Positions 25,303 through 34,435 of a stretch of DNA of 64,000 nucleotides are shown here, one piece after another (position 1 is the stretch's first letter; every line of letters begins with the position of its first letter). The stretch comes from Roseibium sp. MMSF_3544. GTDB taxonomy: Bacteria > Pseudomonadota > Alphaproteobacteria > Rhizobiales > Stappiaceae. Location: the NCBI RefSeq assembly GCF_030732845.1, contig NZ_JASHKA010000007.1, forward strand, positions 124,001 through 188,000, written 5' to 3'. A program made the translations under genes and the position numbers. The notes beneath the pieces were generated by a model that made no database searches, was not told the origin of the DNA, and worked only from the letters and a program-made list of their open reading frames with translations.

Positions 25303-26772
25303 ATGCAGCACTATCAGCTATTCATCGACGGCACCTGGACCGAAGGCAGTAGTGGTCTCGTCATGTCGAGCGAGAACCCGGCGACGGGTGAAGACTGGGC
25401 AACGTTCGCCTGTGCTGCGCCGGAAGATGTGGACCGCGCGGTTTCCGCGGCACGCCGTGCGCTCAACGATCCTCTCTGGCGAGACATGACACAAACGGCG
25501 CGCGGCAAGCTGCTTTACCGTCTGGCCGAGCTGATTGAAGAAAACGCCGCGCATCTGGGCGAAGTCGAAACGACGGATAGCGGCAAACTGTTGGCCGAAA
25601 CCGCCAGCCAGACCAAATATGTCGGTGACTACTACCGCTACTATGCAGGCCTGGCGGACAAGATCGAAGGCCAGGTACTGCCGATCGACAAGCCGGACAT
25701 GCACGTGTTCACGAAGCGTGACCCGATCGGTGTGGTTGCAGCAATTGTTCCATGGAACGCTCAAATGTTCCTGACGGCGACCAAGTTGGGTCCCGCGCTT
25801 GCTGCCGGCTGCACTGTTGTACTGAAAGCTTCGGAAATTGCCCCGGCTCCAATGCTGGAGTTCGCCAGGCTGGTTGAAGCGGCAGGGTTTCCGCCGGGCG
25901 TCGTTTCTGTGATCACGGGAGATGCCGAGAACTGCGCCATTCCACTGACCCGTCACCCGGATGTCGACCGGATTGCCTTTACCGGTGGACCTGAGACGGC
26001 ACGTCATGTCGTTCGCAATTCGGCTGAAAACTTTGCCGTAACCACCCTTGAACTCGGCGGCAAGTCGCCCATCATCGTGTTCGCAGACGCGGATCTGGAA
26101 GGGGCGGCCAACGGACTGATCGCCGGCAATTTCGGGGCATCCGGTCAAAGCTGCGTTGCCGGGACACGCGGGTTTGTGCACCAGTCAATTTTCGATGCGC
26201 TTGTCGAGCGGATCGAAGAGAAAGCCAAAGCGATTGTTGTCGGCGACCCGCTGGATGCGGCGACGCATGTCGGGCCGCTTTGCACCAGCGCACAGGTTGA
26301 AAAGATCAAAACAACGCTGGAGAAATCCATCGCAGATGGTGCCAGGATACGGTTTGGCGGTGCGCCACTGGCGCAGCCCGGCAATTACATGGCGCCAACT
26401 CTGGTCGAATGCGCCACGCCACAGACGGCGACGCTGCAAGTCGAGATGTTCGGCCCGGTCATGTCACTCTTGCCCTTCGATACGGAAGAGGAGGCGATCG
26501 CGCTGGCCAACGAGACGCCTTACGGTCTTGGCTCCGGCGTCTTCACGCAGAATGTCGCGCGGGCTCATCGGGTGTCGTCACGGCTACGGGCTGGCATCTG
26601 CTGGATCAACACCTATCGGGCTGTCTCTCCGATCGCGCCTTTTGGCGGGTACAACCAGTCCGGATACGGGCGCGAAGCGGGTCTGGAAGCAATCCTCGAC
26701 TACACGCGGACGAAAACGACATGGATCAACATGTCGGACCAGCCGATGGCAAATCCGTTTGTTATGCGGTGA
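25303..26772 (+). CDS. NAD(P)-dependent aldehyde dehydrogenase
   Basis: A 489-residue ALDH. The general base Glu is in TLELGGKSP near residue 249, the catalytic Cys in GASGQSCVAGTR near residue 283, the cofactor site in FTGGPETARH, and the late motif is PFGGYNQSGYGREAGLEAI. ATG 25303 is preferred to the TTG just upstream. It lies 9 bp behind the luciferase-like gene and should oxidise the aldehyde formed by that enzyme to the acid. It resembles the betaine/semialdehyde group; the exact substrate is not determined. Confidence 0.92.
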   Translation: MQHYQLFIDGTWTEGSSGLVMSSENPATGEDWATFACAAPEDVDRAVSAARRALNDPLWRDMTQTARGKLLYRLAELIEENAAHLGEVETTDSGKLLAETASQTKYVGDYYRYYAGLADKIEGQVLPIDKPDMHVFTKRDPIGVVAAIVPWNAQMFLTATKLGPALAAGCTVVLKASEIAPAPMLEFARLVEAAGFPPGVVSVITGDAENCAIPLTRHPDVDRIAFTGGPETARHVVRNSAENFAVTTLELGGKSPIIVFADADLEGAANGLIAGNFGASGQSCVAGTRGFVHQSIFDALVERIEEKAKAIVVGDPLDAATHVGPLCTSAQVEKIKTTLEKSIADGARIRFGGAPLAQPGNYMAPTLVECATPQTATLQVEMFGPVMSLLPFDTEEEAIALANETPYGLGSGVFTQNVARAHRVSSRLRAGICWINTYRAVSPIAPFGGYNQSGYGREAGLEAILDYTRTKTTWINMSDQPMANPFVMR

Positions 26773-26860
26773 AACCGTCCTGTTTCTGTCAAAACCTTAA
26801 TTTGCGTCTGACAAGAAGCTGAGGTCATGTGTCGTAGCACTTGACATGGCCTCGTCGATT

Positions 26861-26878
26861 ATTGGAAAAATATCCAAT
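26861..26878. promoter_or_regulatory. Palindromic operator candidate upstream of the FCD regulator
   Basis: A perfect 6-bp inverted repeat (ATTGGA, 6 bases, TCCAAT) 23 bp before the start of the GntR/FCD gene. A TTGACA at 26841-26846 could be the -35 element, so the palindrome would overlap the promoter. It is a likely autoregulatory site. Confidence 0.45.
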
Positions 26879-26900
26879 ATTTTTTCAAATAGGGCACAGA

Positions 26901-27566
26901 ATGCTTTTTGGTGGATGGAACAGGGATGACGAAACAGTCGTCGCCATGCTGGCGTCGGCTATCCGCCGGGATATATCCTTCGGTGTTTTGAGGCCTGACG
27001 AAAAACTCAAGATCGAAGCACTGCGGCAGTCCTACGGCGGCTCCAACCATTCCATGCGAGAAACCCTGCGGATGCTTGCCGCCGAAGGTCTGGTGGAGGC
27101 GACCAGCCAGCGCGGCTTTCGTGTAACGTCTGCAACACAGGATGATCTTGAAGACATTCTATTGATGCGGCTGCAGACCGAAAAACTGGGGCTTGCGCGT
27201 GCGCTCGACCGCGGTGACGTGGCTTGGGAAGCGCGCGTCGTTGCCGCCCTTCATGCACTCAGCCGTGCCGAAGCCGCAGTCCAGGCGCAGCCCGACGATG
27301 TTACGGCCCTGCAATGGGACGAAGCGTGCCGGGGGGCGATGGAAACGATGTTGTCAGCCTGTGGATCGCCCCGGCTGATCCAGGTGGCCGGAAAATTCTA
27401 CAACCAGTCGCGGCGCTTTCGCCTTGCTCTGCTTCGGGAGGGGCGCATTGATTTTGCAGCCCGCGCAAACCGACTGGAGAGGTTGCAGAAAGCAGTCCTT
27501 GGCCGGGACAAAGACGCCGCGCTGTCGCTGCTTGAAGAAGATATCCGCGCTGACCTCGGCGCCTGA
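26901..27566 (+). CDS. GntR/FCD-family transcriptional regulator
   Basis: A 221-residue protein with an N-terminal winged HTH (LRPDEKLKIEALRQSYGGSN, RETLRMLAAEGLVEATSQRG) and an all-helical FCD ligand-binding domain (LLMRLQTEKLGLARALDRGD). ATG 26901 follows AGGGCACAG and begins where the family resemblance begins. It sits between the aldehyde dehydrogenase and the ABC importer genes and probably controls one or both. The usual Asp/His metal-binding residues of the FCD domain are not obvious to me. Confidence 0.85.
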   Translation: MLFGGWNRDDETVVAMLASAIRRDISFGVLRPDEKLKIEALRQSYGGSNHSMRETLRMLAAEGLVEATSQRGFRVTSATQDDLEDILLMRLQTEKLGLARALDRGDVAWEARVVAALHALSRAEAAVQAQPDDVTALQWDEACRGAMETMLSACGSPRLIQVAGKFYNQSRRFRLALLREGRIDFAARANRLERLQKAVLGRDKDAALSLLEEDIRADLGA

Positions 27567-27605
27567 ACAAAGACAAAAATAGACCTTTAAGGGAGGAACG
27601 GGAAC

Positions 27606-28622
27606 ATGAGATTGAACAGACGCCAGACCCTCGGTCTGATGGGTGCAGCAGCAGCGTCCACGCTGGCGGCACCTGCCATTGCCCAGAACAAGAAGATCGT
27701 GGTGGGGGCGCTTCGCTTCACTTCGCATTCCGGCAGCTTCATTGCCGTTGAGCGCGGTTATTTCGCCGAAGCCGGTCTGGACGTGGAACTGAAGTTCTTC
27801 CAGGCCGCACAGCCGATGGCGGTCGCGATTGCCTCCGGCGACGTAGACTATGCCGTAACGGCGGTCTCCGGCGGCCTGATTTCGCTCGCCGACAAGGGTG
27901 CCATCAAGGTTATCGGCGGGGCGCTTAGCGAAGAAAAGGGCATTGACGGTCAGAAAATCCTGGCATCGGATGCTGCTTTCAAGGGCGGGCTGACGGCGCC
28001 TGCGAACCTTGGCGGCAAAACGTTCGGAATGTCGACTGCCGGTTCGTCGTTTCACTACATGGGGTCCAAGGTGGCACAGGCCGAAGGCGTTGAAATGTCC
28101 TTCAAGCCTCTGCAGAAGGTCGGCGCGATCATCGGAGCGCTGAAGTCGGGCCAGATCGATGCCTGGTCGATCGTTCCCCATATCGCCAAACCGCTCGCCG
28201 GATCCGGAGCTGTGCACATTATCGGAGATATCTCGGACTACCTTCCGGGCTACCAGGTCACGACCGTTTTCACATCGGCGAAGAATGCGGCGGACGAGCG
28301 TGAGCAGACACAGGATTTCCTCGCCGGTTTCGGCAAGGGTGTCAGCGACTACAATTCCACGATGATCGACAAGGCCGACGGCGATGACGGTGTGAACGAG
28401 ATGGTCGATCTGATCCACAAATACGTGTACACCGACCGGCCGCGTGAAAAGGCGGCTCCTTCCATCATCAATGGCACGATGCGGATCAACGAGGGGTCCA
28501 AGTTGAACATTGCCTCCATTCGTGACCAGCTTGAATGGTTCCAGTCGGAAGATCTGGTTGGAAAAGACATTACGATGGATACGCTCGTCGACGGCAGCTA
28601 CGTCGAGACCTACGAGGGGTGA
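27606..28622 (+). CDS. SsuA/NMT1-type ABC transporter substrate-binding protein
   Basis: A 338-residue periplasmic protein with a Tat-like signal (MRLNRRQTLGLMGAAAASTL...APAIAQ, cleavage near residue 27) and the class-typical opening GALRFTSHSGSFIAVERGYF, where FIAVERGYFAEAGLDVEL is the NMT1/SsuA hallmark. It binds a small organic ligand (nitrate, sulfonate, taurine, thiamin-precursor or aromatic acids in relatives). A GGGAGGAACGGG site precedes ATG 27606. It is the first of three importer genes, separated from the ATPase gene by a hairpin that may lower downstream expression. Confidence 0.9.
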   Translation: MRLNRRQTLGLMGAAAASTLAAPAIAQNKKIVVGALRFTSHSGSFIAVERGYFAEAGLDVELKFFQAAQPMAVAIASGDVDYAVTAVSGGLISLADKGAIKVIGGALSEEKGIDGQKILASDAAFKGGLTAPANLGGKTFGMSTAGSSFHYMGSKVAQAEGVEMSFKPLQKVGAIIGALKSGQIDAWSIVPHIAKPLAGSGAVHIIGDISDYLPGYQVTTVFTSAKNAADEREQTQDFLAGFGKGVSDYNSTMIDKADGDDGVNEMVDLIHKYVYTDRPREKAAPSIINGTMRINEGSKLNIASIRDQLEWFQSEDLVGKDITMDTLVDGSYVETYEG

Positions 28623-28642
28623 CACTGAGACGCGCAGAAAAG

Positions 28643-28668
28643 CGGCGGTCTTTGCGGGCCGCCGTTTT
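28643..28668 (+). terminator. Intra-operon hairpin/partial terminator
   Basis: Stem CGGCGG (28643-28648) and CCGCCG (28659-28664) followed by TTTT, in the 85-bp gap between the binding-protein and ATPase genes. Such partial terminators commonly allow more binding protein than ATPase to be made. Confidence 0.55.
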
Positions 28669-28707
28669 CCATTGGATCAGGAACCTTTAGACGGCTATCA
28701 ATCGGAT

Positions 28708-29475
28708 ATGGACATCAGACTGGACGCCATCAGCCATCATTATGGCGCGACGGAGGTGTTGCGCAACATCTCGCTTGACATACCCGCCGGTGAAATCGTC
28801 TGCCTTGTCGGCCCGTCGGGCTGCGGCAAATCCACCTTGCTGCGCTTTATCGGTGGGCTGGAGCGGCCGGAAAGCGGCCGGGTTTTGCAGCTTGGCACAC
28901 CACCCGAGGGCAGCCTCAACCCGCTGACTTTCGTGTTTCAGGATTTTGCGTTGCTGCCCTGGCGGACAGTGAAAGGCAACATATCTCTGGTCCTGGAAGA
29001 CCACGGCATTCGCGGAGCCCGTGCCAAGGCGATTATCGATGACGTCTTGAACCGCACACGGCTTGCCGACTTTGCAGATGCGCTTCCCAAACAGCTTTCC
29101 GGCGGCATGAAGCAACGGGTCGCGATTGCCCGGGCGCTTGCGGTCAATCCGGCGGTGATGCTGATGGACGAGCCTCTGTCGGCGCTTGACGCGCAGACGC
29201 GGGAATTGCTGCTCGACGATCTGGTGAGTCTTTGGACACGGCAGCCGTTTACGGCCGTTTACGTCACCCACAACCTTGCGGAGGCCGTTCGGCTCGGACA
29301 CACGATCGTTGTGCTGTCGCGCCGACCGGGCCGGATACGCGAAATTGTTTCCATTGAAACGCCCATCGACCAGCGCCGCGCGGGCGACCCGGTCTGTCAG
29401 CAAAAGCACGACCTCTTGTGGGAGCTGATGCGTGAGGAGGCGCGCGCGGCGGACGAGGAGCTGATCGATGGCTGA
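28708..29475 (+). CDS. SsuB/TauB-type ABC transporter ATPase
   Basis: A 255-residue ATPase: Walker A GPSGCGKST near residue 40, Q-loop FVFQDFALLPWRTV (typical of nitrate/sulfonate/taurine transporters), signature LSGGMKQRVAIARAL and Walker B VMLMDEPLSALD. ATG 28708 starts the conserved domain; the frame extends upstream into the binding-protein gene without resemblance. Its end overlaps the permease start by 8 bp. Confidence 0.92.
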   Translation: MDIRLDAISHHYGATEVLRNISLDIPAGEIVCLVGPSGCGKSTLLRFIGGLERPESGRVLQLGTPPEGSLNPLTFVFQDFALLPWRTVKGNISLVLEDHGIRGARAKAIIDDVLNRTRLADFADALPKQLSGGMKQRVAIARALAVNPAVMLMDEPLSALDAQTRELLLDDLVSLWTRQPFTAVYVTHNLAEAVRLGHTIVVLSRRPGRIREIVSIETPIDQRRAGDPVCQQKHDLLWELMREEARAADEELIDG

Positions 29476-30292
29476 CGCAGAAGGCGTGAAACACCGTCAG
29501 GGGGACAGCCCGATCGAGGTGCGTTTTCGCGGTGGTGGATTCGCACCGAGATCGCGTCGCTGGGTTGGCGTCGCCGTCTTTGTCGTTCTGATTGCGCTGA
29601 TCCAGTGGGGCACGGAAACCGGCTGGATTTCCGCACTGACGCTGCCCAAGCCAACCGATGTCCTGGCGACCTTCGGCCAACTTTGGGAAAGCGGGCTGTT
29701 GTTCAAACATTTACAGCCTTCCCTGACCCGCCTGGTGATCGGCGCGGCGCTCGGTGCCAGCACCGGGATCGCAATCGGAGTTCTGATCGGTCTGTTTTCC
29801 TATGTCAGGGCCGGCCTGGTGCCGCTGGTTGCGGCGATTTTCCCGATCCCGAAGATCGCGCTCCTGCCGCTCTTCGTGATCTGGTTCGGCATCGATGAAG
29901 GCTCGAAATATGCACTGATTGCCTTTGGCACGTTCACGCCGACGGTGGTGGCGACCTACGGCGCGGTGGACAATGTCGACCGCTCGCTGATCCGCATGGG
30001 ACAGAGCTTCGGGCTTTCCTGGTCTTCTATCGTGCGCAAGATCGTCCTGCCCGGTGCCATGCCGGGCATCCTGTCCGGATTGCGTATCAGCCTTGCGATC
30101 GCAATCATTCTTCTGGTCGCCGCGGAGATGCTGGGTGCGGAATACGGTATCGGTGCCTACATCCTGGAAGCGGGATCGCTTTACGATCTGGAGCGTTTAT
30201 TTGCAGGTGTGGTGATCCTGTCGCTGCTGGGGGTTCTTGTCAGCGCGATCATCGGCCTGATCGAACGGCGGTTGCTCGGCTGGCGAATATAA
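29468..30292 (+). CDS. SsuC/TauC-type ABC transporter permease
   Basis: A 274-residue inner-membrane protein with about six hydrophobic segments and the EAA coupling loop (IRMGQSFGLSWSSIVRKIVL). FPIPKIALLPLFVIWFGIDE is the hallmark of nitrate/sulfonate/taurine permeases. It forms the channel with the ATPase and binding protein encoded just upstream. The imported compound is probably the substrate of the luciferase-like pathway. Confidence 0.92.
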   Translation: MADAEGVKHRQGDSPIEVRFRGGGFAPRSRRWVGVAVFVVLIALIQWGTETGWISALTLPKPTDVLATFGQLWESGLLFKHLQPSLTRLVIGAALGASTGIAIGVLIGLFSYVRAGLVPLVAAIFPIPKIALLPLFVIWFGIDEGSKYALIAFGTFTPTVVATYGAVDNVDRSLIRMGQSFGLSWSSIVRKIVLPGAMPGILSGLRISLAIAIILLVAAEMLGAEYGIGAYILEAGSLYDLERLFAGVVILSLLGVLVSAIIGLIERRLLGWRI

Positions 30293-30365
30293 GAAAGCTC
30301 CGCCAAGCGCTCAACGCACACCAGACATCAACCAATTGAAATCAGGGGGCGATTGGAAAAACGCC

Positions 30366-30461
30366 GTCTGAACAGGGGTTTGAGACTTTGACGCGCAATG
30401 GACGCCTCGTCAAAACGGGGCTAAAACGGGCCTCATCACGGTACATTGGGAAAGTGCGGCC
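30366..30461 (+). repeat. ~96-bp direct repeat, copy 1
   Basis: It matches 36943-37038 in the same orientation. The last 64 bases (30398-30461) agree at 59 of 64 positions, and the first 32 at about two thirds. It contains the shared core CATCACGGTACATTGGGAAA. It lies in the 241-bp gap after the permease gene, ahead of the terminase block. It could be a recombination site, a conserved regulatory region or the remnant of a small element; no reading frame runs through it. Confidence 0.75.
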
Positions 30462-30473
30462 GGGTTGGAGGTT

Positions 30474-30514
30474 CCCCGGCTGATCCGGGGAAATACCCCG
30501 GCTCGGGGCCGGGG
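30474..30514. repeat. Tandem CCCCGG hairpins
   Basis: Two adjacent GC-rich hairpins: CCCCGG (30474-30479) with CCGGGG (30485-30490), then CCCCGG followed by CCGGGG at about 30496-30514. They lie between the direct repeat and the stop of the leftward 170-aa gene. They may act as a bidirectional transcription barrier. Confidence 0.45.
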
Positions 30515-30533
30515 CGGCGATCTTTCGCAAGAC

Positions 30534-31046
30534 TTACTGTTGCGGGCAGTTCCGCACTGAAGGAGCTTCGGTCGAGGTGCGGGTCAGCGACCAGCGGCAG
30601 CTCTGCACCGTCAGGCCGGGCAGGTTCGGAACCTGATCCGACGCCCAGATGCTGTCGGCGGCAAAGTTGAACGGTGTGCTCGCCGTGGAGGTCGGAAACA
30701 TCTGGACCAGTTCGTCGGCGGGAAAGGTCGCGTCACAGGACTTGAAGTAGGCGCTGACAACCGAACCGTCGCTGTTAGTCGTCGCCTTGCCGTTATAGAG
30801 CGTGTATTCGTTGCCGAGTTCAGCGGTGTCGACATATTTGTAGTCGACTCGCAAATCGTCCCCGTCCTGAACGATGAGCAGCTCGATGTTCCAGCCCCAG
30901 CTTGAACTTTTGCCCGCAGTCGTGCTTTCGCAGGCGACGACCCCCTTGTAAGAGCCCGTCAGGGAAAAGGCGCTTGCCGGTGCAATCGTACCTGCGAGCG
31001 CCAACAGGCAGATTGCGGGCTTCGTGAAGTGTCTGACTGTTCGCAT
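30534..31046 (-). CDS. Secreted hypothetical protein
   Basis: A 170-residue protein with a Sec signal peptide (MRTVRHFTKPAICLLALAGT, cleavage after APASA near residue 26). The mature part has four Cys, suggesting disulfides, and beta-rich sequence (FSLTGSYKGVVACESTTAGK, GWNIELLIVQDGDDLRVDYK). No family recognised. It is leftward, opposite to the phage genes around it, and stands between the direct repeat and the terminase gene, so it is probably bacterial rather than viral. Confidence 0.7.
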   Translation of the reverse strand: MRTVRHFTKPAICLLALAGTIAPASAFSLTGSYKGVVACESTTAGKSSSWGWNIELLIVQDGDDLRVDYKYVDTAELGNEYTLYNGKATTNSDGSVVSAYFKSCDATFPADELVQMFPTSTASTPFNFAADSIWASDQVPNLPGLTVQSCRWSLTRTSTEAPSVRNCPQQ

Positions 31047-31206
31047 CGTTTTTGTCCTGTCCGGTGTCTCGGAGAGACGCCTTCAGCACGGGGTAAAGGC
31101 GTTTGCAGATCGATCAATTCAATTGAACAACGGCATTTCCTGCAATCTCCGCGGGTCCTGAAAGGATGCCAGTCTATTCCAGAAAAGAAAAGCGTCTGAT
31201 CCGATC

Positions 31207-31689
31207 ATGGCACCACCTGATATCGAACCGATTGCGCTGAAATGGTCCACGGCGGCGGCACGGCGCAAAGTTTGCACTGCCCTTTGCGATCACATTGCCG
31301 CAGGGTTTTCCGTTGAGAGCTTTCCCGACGCCGACCGGAAGACGGTCCGCTATTACGCAGAGCAATTTCCGGAGGACTTTCCGCCGGAAAAGCTGCGGGA
31401 AGCAGCGCGCCGCGGGCTTCTGGAATGGGAAAGAATAGGCAAGGACGGTGCGCGCGGCGATCTCGCCAAATTCAGCGCGACCGCCTGGGCTTTCAACATG
31501 AAGAACCGGGCCGGCTGGCGCGACAGGTCGGAAGTGGAAGCCTGGAATGTCTTAAGCAGTCCCGAAGAGATCTCGAAGATCGAAAAGTTCAAGCCGAGGA
31601 GCTCGGAGGAGATCGCCCTTGGGGTGATGGCATTGTTGACGCGCAAGGGCAGACAAGAGAATGACGACAGCTCTTCAAACGCTGATTGA
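31207..31689 (+). CDS. Phage terminase small subunit-like protein
   Basis: A 160-residue protein directly upstream of, and overlapping by 29 bp, the large terminase gene. The N-terminal half has an HTH-like recognition region (KVCTALCDHIAAGFSVESFP, DRKTVRYYAEQFPEDFPPEK), followed by WAFNMKNRAGWRDRSEVEAW, seen in small subunits that recognise viral DNA. No strong ribosome site is visible before ATG 31207. It would select DNA for packaging. Confidence 0.75.
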   Translation: MAPPDIEPIALKWSTAAARRKVCTALCDHIAAGFSVESFPDADRKTVRYYAEQFPEDFPPEKLREAARRGLLEWERIGKDGARGDLAKFSATAWAFNMKNRAGWRDRSEVEAWNVLSSPEEISKIEKFKPRSSEEIALGVMALLTRKGRQENDDSSSNAD

Positions 31690-33241
31690 TCACATTGACA
31701 AGCTGGAAGCGCCCGACCGGGTCGCGCTTCAGAAACAACTGGATGAAGCGGGTGTGCTGGAGCAATTCGACGTCTGGCGGCCGCAGCCGGGACCGCAGAC
31801 GGAAGGATATTTTTCCGAGGCAGACCTTACGCTTTACGGCGGGGCCGCCGGGGGCGGCAAGACAGACCTGATTGCAGGCCTCGCCTTGTTTGCCCATCAC
31901 AAGGCAGCGATTTTCCGTCAATCCCTGAAGTCGCTGAAAGGCCTCATTGAGCGTATGAACACGCTGATGCGGCTGGCCGGCATGGGAAAGATAGCGGGCA
32001 ATCCACCGCGCTGGACCGGCCCGGACGAACGGATCATCGAGTTCGGGCATCTGAGCCTGCCGGGTTCGGAAGACGACTGGCAGGGCCGGGATCATGACCT
32101 GAAGGCGTTCGATGAAGGCGCGCAGATGGATCCGCGCAAGATCCTGTTCGTGCTTGGCTGGCTGAGGACGACGCGGCAGGCGCAGCGGTGCCGCGGCTTG
32201 ATCGCGACCAATCCGCCGCTGGGTGGACAGGGCGATTTCCTGCTCGAATGGTTCGCACCCTGGCTCGACCCGCTGCATCCGCTTTATGAAAAGGCCAGGC
32301 CCGGCGAATTGCTCTGGGCCGTTTTCATCGATGACGGCGACACGGTGCGCACGGTCTGGGCGGACGGGCCCGAGCCGGTGGAAGTCGAGGGCGAACTCAG
32401 AACGCCGAAAAGCCGGACCTTCATACCGGCACGGCGGCAGGACAACCGCTATCTTGGCGAAGACTACGACGCACAGCTGGACCAGATGCCCGAGCCGATG
32501 CGAACCGCGCTCAGGACCGGTGATTTTCAGGCGGCGCGCCAGGACCACGACTGGCAGGTGATCCCCTCCGAATGGGTCGAACTGGCGTTTCAGCGCTATG
32601 ACGCCGGTCTTGATGCCGACAAGCCGATGGACGTTCTGGCGGTCGATGTTGCCCAGGGCGGCAAGGACAAGACGGTGCTGCAGCCGCTGCACGGGCGGCG
32701 GTTTGAGGAAAGCATCGTGCGCAAGGGAGCCGATACGCGCGATGGCGCCGAAGTCGGGTCCCTCATCGTCAGGGAACGCCGCGACAATGCACTGATCGTG
32801 GTGGATTGCACCGGTGGCTGGGGCGGCGATACGGTCGGATTCCTGAGCCGGGAGAACAGTATCCCGGTCGAGAAATGCGTCTTCTCGGCGCAATCGGGGG
32901 AATGCGCGAAGGACAGCCGGATCCCGTTCTACAATCTGAGAGCCCAGCTCTACTGGCGCCTCCGCGAGGCGCTGCATCCCAAGAGCGGGTTGGGTCTTGC
33001 CATAAAACGTTCGTCGACCGTGAAAGCGCAGCTGACCGCGCATCGCTGGAAGCTGAAAGGTGGCAGGATCCTGATTGAGAGCAAGGAAGAGATCAAGGAA
33101 CGCCTCGGGACTTCCCCGGACGAGGCGGATGCAATTGTCGAGGCGCTCGGATGGAAGGAGAAGGCGGTATTCAGAAAAGTGTCGCGGACGGAACGAAAAG
33201 CGTTGGCCGCGCCATTGGAAGACCCGCTCAACGGCTTCTGA
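31661..33241 (+). CDS. Phage terminase large subunit
   Basis: A 526-residue packaging motor. The N-terminal ATPase has Walker A (YGGAAGGGKTD, near residue 62) and Walker B (LKAFDEGAQMD, near residue 147). The C-terminal RNase-H-like nuclease shows the acidic triad region: MDVLAVDVAQGGKDKT near residue 325, IVVDCTGGWGGDTVGFL near 380, and DEADAIVEALGWKEKA near 495. Length and motifs are complete and uninterrupted, so the gene looks functional. It pumps DNA into a capsid, yet the window holds no recognisable portal or capsid gene. Confidence 0.92.
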   Translation: MTTALQTLIDHIDKLEAPDRVALQKQLDEAGVLEQFDVWRPQPGPQTEGYFSEADLTLYGGAAGGGKTDLIAGLALFAHHKAAIFRQSLKSLKGLIERMNTLMRLAGMGKIAGNPPRWTGPDERIIEFGHLSLPGSEDDWQGRDHDLKAFDEGAQMDPRKILFVLGWLRTTRQAQRCRGLIATNPPLGGQGDFLLEWFAPWLDPLHPLYEKARPGELLWAVFIDDGDTVRTVWADGPEPVEVEGELRTPKSRTFIPARRQDNRYLGEDYDAQLDQMPEPMRTALRTGDFQAARQDHDWQVIPSEWVELAFQRYDAGLDADKPMDVLAVDVAQGGKDKTVLQPLHGRRFEESIVRKGADTRDGAEVGSLIVRERRDNALIVVDCTGGWGGDTVGFLSRENSIPVEKCVFSAQSGECAKDSRIPFYNLRAQLYWRLREALHPKSGLGLAIKRSSTVKAQLTAHRWKLKGGRILIESKEEIKERLGTSPDEADAIVEALGWKEKAVFRKVSRTERKALAAPLEDPLNGF

Positions 33242-33255
33242 TCAGGGAGCTGACT

Positions 33256-33717
33256 GTGCGCGACGCGAGCTACATTGCGGCCAATATGCGTGCTGAAGAT
33301 CATCGGGAAATTGCTTGTCTCTGGGAAACCTGGGACACGCGCGCGCTTGGAGTGTGCGCTCTGGAAACAGCCGTTTCCGGAATGGTCTGGTCGGTCTGGT
33401 ACGAGGGGCAGCCTGCGGCGGCTTACGGCTTCAGCCATGCATCGGCCTTCGATCCCGATCACTGGCAGGCCTGGGCGTTCGGCACGGACCGTTTCAGGCG
33501 GTGCGTGCCGCTGATGACGCGGCATTTGACCCGTCTGAGACCGACGATCGAGCGGGACTGCCGGCGGCTGCAGGTGTTGACGCACAAGGAGCACGACATC
33601 GCGCATGGCTGGATAGAGGCGCTGGGTGGCAAGCGCGAAGGCGTGCTGAGGTCGTATGGACGCGGCGGGGAAGACTTTTTTGTTTACGGCTGGGTGCGGC
33701 GCGTGACGCCAACCTGA
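33256..33717 (+). CDS. Phage gp13/DUF2833-like GNAT-fold protein
   Basis: A 153-residue protein read from GTG 33256 (AGGGAG 8 bases upstream); the frame is open into the terminase gene but resemblance starts here. VRDASYIAANMRAEDHREIA is typical of phage proteins related to T7 gp13, which have a GNAT-like fold. RRLQVLTHKEHDIAHGWIEA and the later GGKREGVLRSYGRGGEDFFV match the acetyl-CoA-site region and the final strand. In T7-like phages the homologue takes part in virion assembly. It follows the terminase by 14 bp. Confidence 0.75.
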   Translation: MRDASYIAANMRAEDHREIACLWETWDTRALGVCALETAVSGMVWSVWYEGQPAAAYGFSHASAFDPDHWQAWAFGTDRFRRCVPLMTRHLTRLRPTIERDCRRLQVLTHKEHDIAHGWIEALGGKREGVLRSYGRGGEDFFVYGWVRRVTPT

Positions 33718-33832
33718 TACACCAGTGGCGCCGGCACAGCGCTTGAGCACCCGAGACATCGGTACTAGGCTAACCGCACGTCTTTCGAAAGACGGCATTT
33801 TTTAAAGTATTGCCTGGTCCTGGAGCTCTGAC

Positions 33833-34435
33833 ATGTCCCTGACGCTTGGCGCGCTGACGCCGGCCATATCCGGAAACATCACCCAACTCAAAGCCATCAT
33901 CCTGGCGAGTTTCCGCCGGACTGAGACAAATATCGGCTATCACGCCGGCAGGCTGGATCAGGGGTACAAGCTGTTGTTGCTGAAGCGCATGCCGGAACCA
34001 AAGCATTTCGAGCTTCATGGCACGACCTTGCGGTCAGGCGGCAAGTTCGGATTGCCAAGGTCAACGGAAGCGGAAGACGCTCAGCGCGGCTCGGTGCATG
34101 ACAGCATCGTGAGCCAGCGCGGGCAGGGAGGCTATCGGGATCTGCAGGAACTGGCCCTGGGGTTTACCTCGGTCTCCGGGCCTGACCGGTTGGTGAAGAT
34201 ACTGCCCACGACGCGGCACGATGGGGCGATGAGCCCGTCCGACCAATACCCGATGGGAGGTGGATTTCTGCAGTGGGACCTGAAAAAACCCGGTCTTCCA
34301 TTTCTTTTCGCGGCCGAGTTCATGAGCGACGGCAGCGTCCGGACCAAGGACAGAACCTATCGGATCAATTCGGGAAATTTTCTGACGGATTATCCTGAGC
34401 GGGAAGAATTGCAAAAGTTCCTTCGACAGGTCTGA
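33833..34435 (+). CDS. Hypothetical protein behind the packaging genes
   Basis: A 200-residue, soluble, mildly basic protein with no motif that I can name (opening MSLTLGALTPAISGNITQLK; later PMGGGFLQWDLKKPGLPFLF). A GGAG site lies 7 bases before the ATG. It is on the phage strand, 115 bp behind the gp13-like gene. It shows no resemblance to portal, scaffold or capsid proteins. It may be viral cargo or bacterial; undetermined. Confidence 0.6.
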   Translation: MSLTLGALTPAISGNITQLKAIILASFRRTETNIGYHAGRLDQGYKLLLLKRMPEPKHFELHGTTLRSGGKFGLPRSTEAEDAQRGSVHDSIVSQRGQGGYRDLQELALGFTSVSGPDRLVKILPTTRHDGAMSPSDQYPMGGGFLQWDLKKPGLPFLFAAEFMSDGSVRTKDRTYRINSGNFLTDYPEREELQKFLRQV

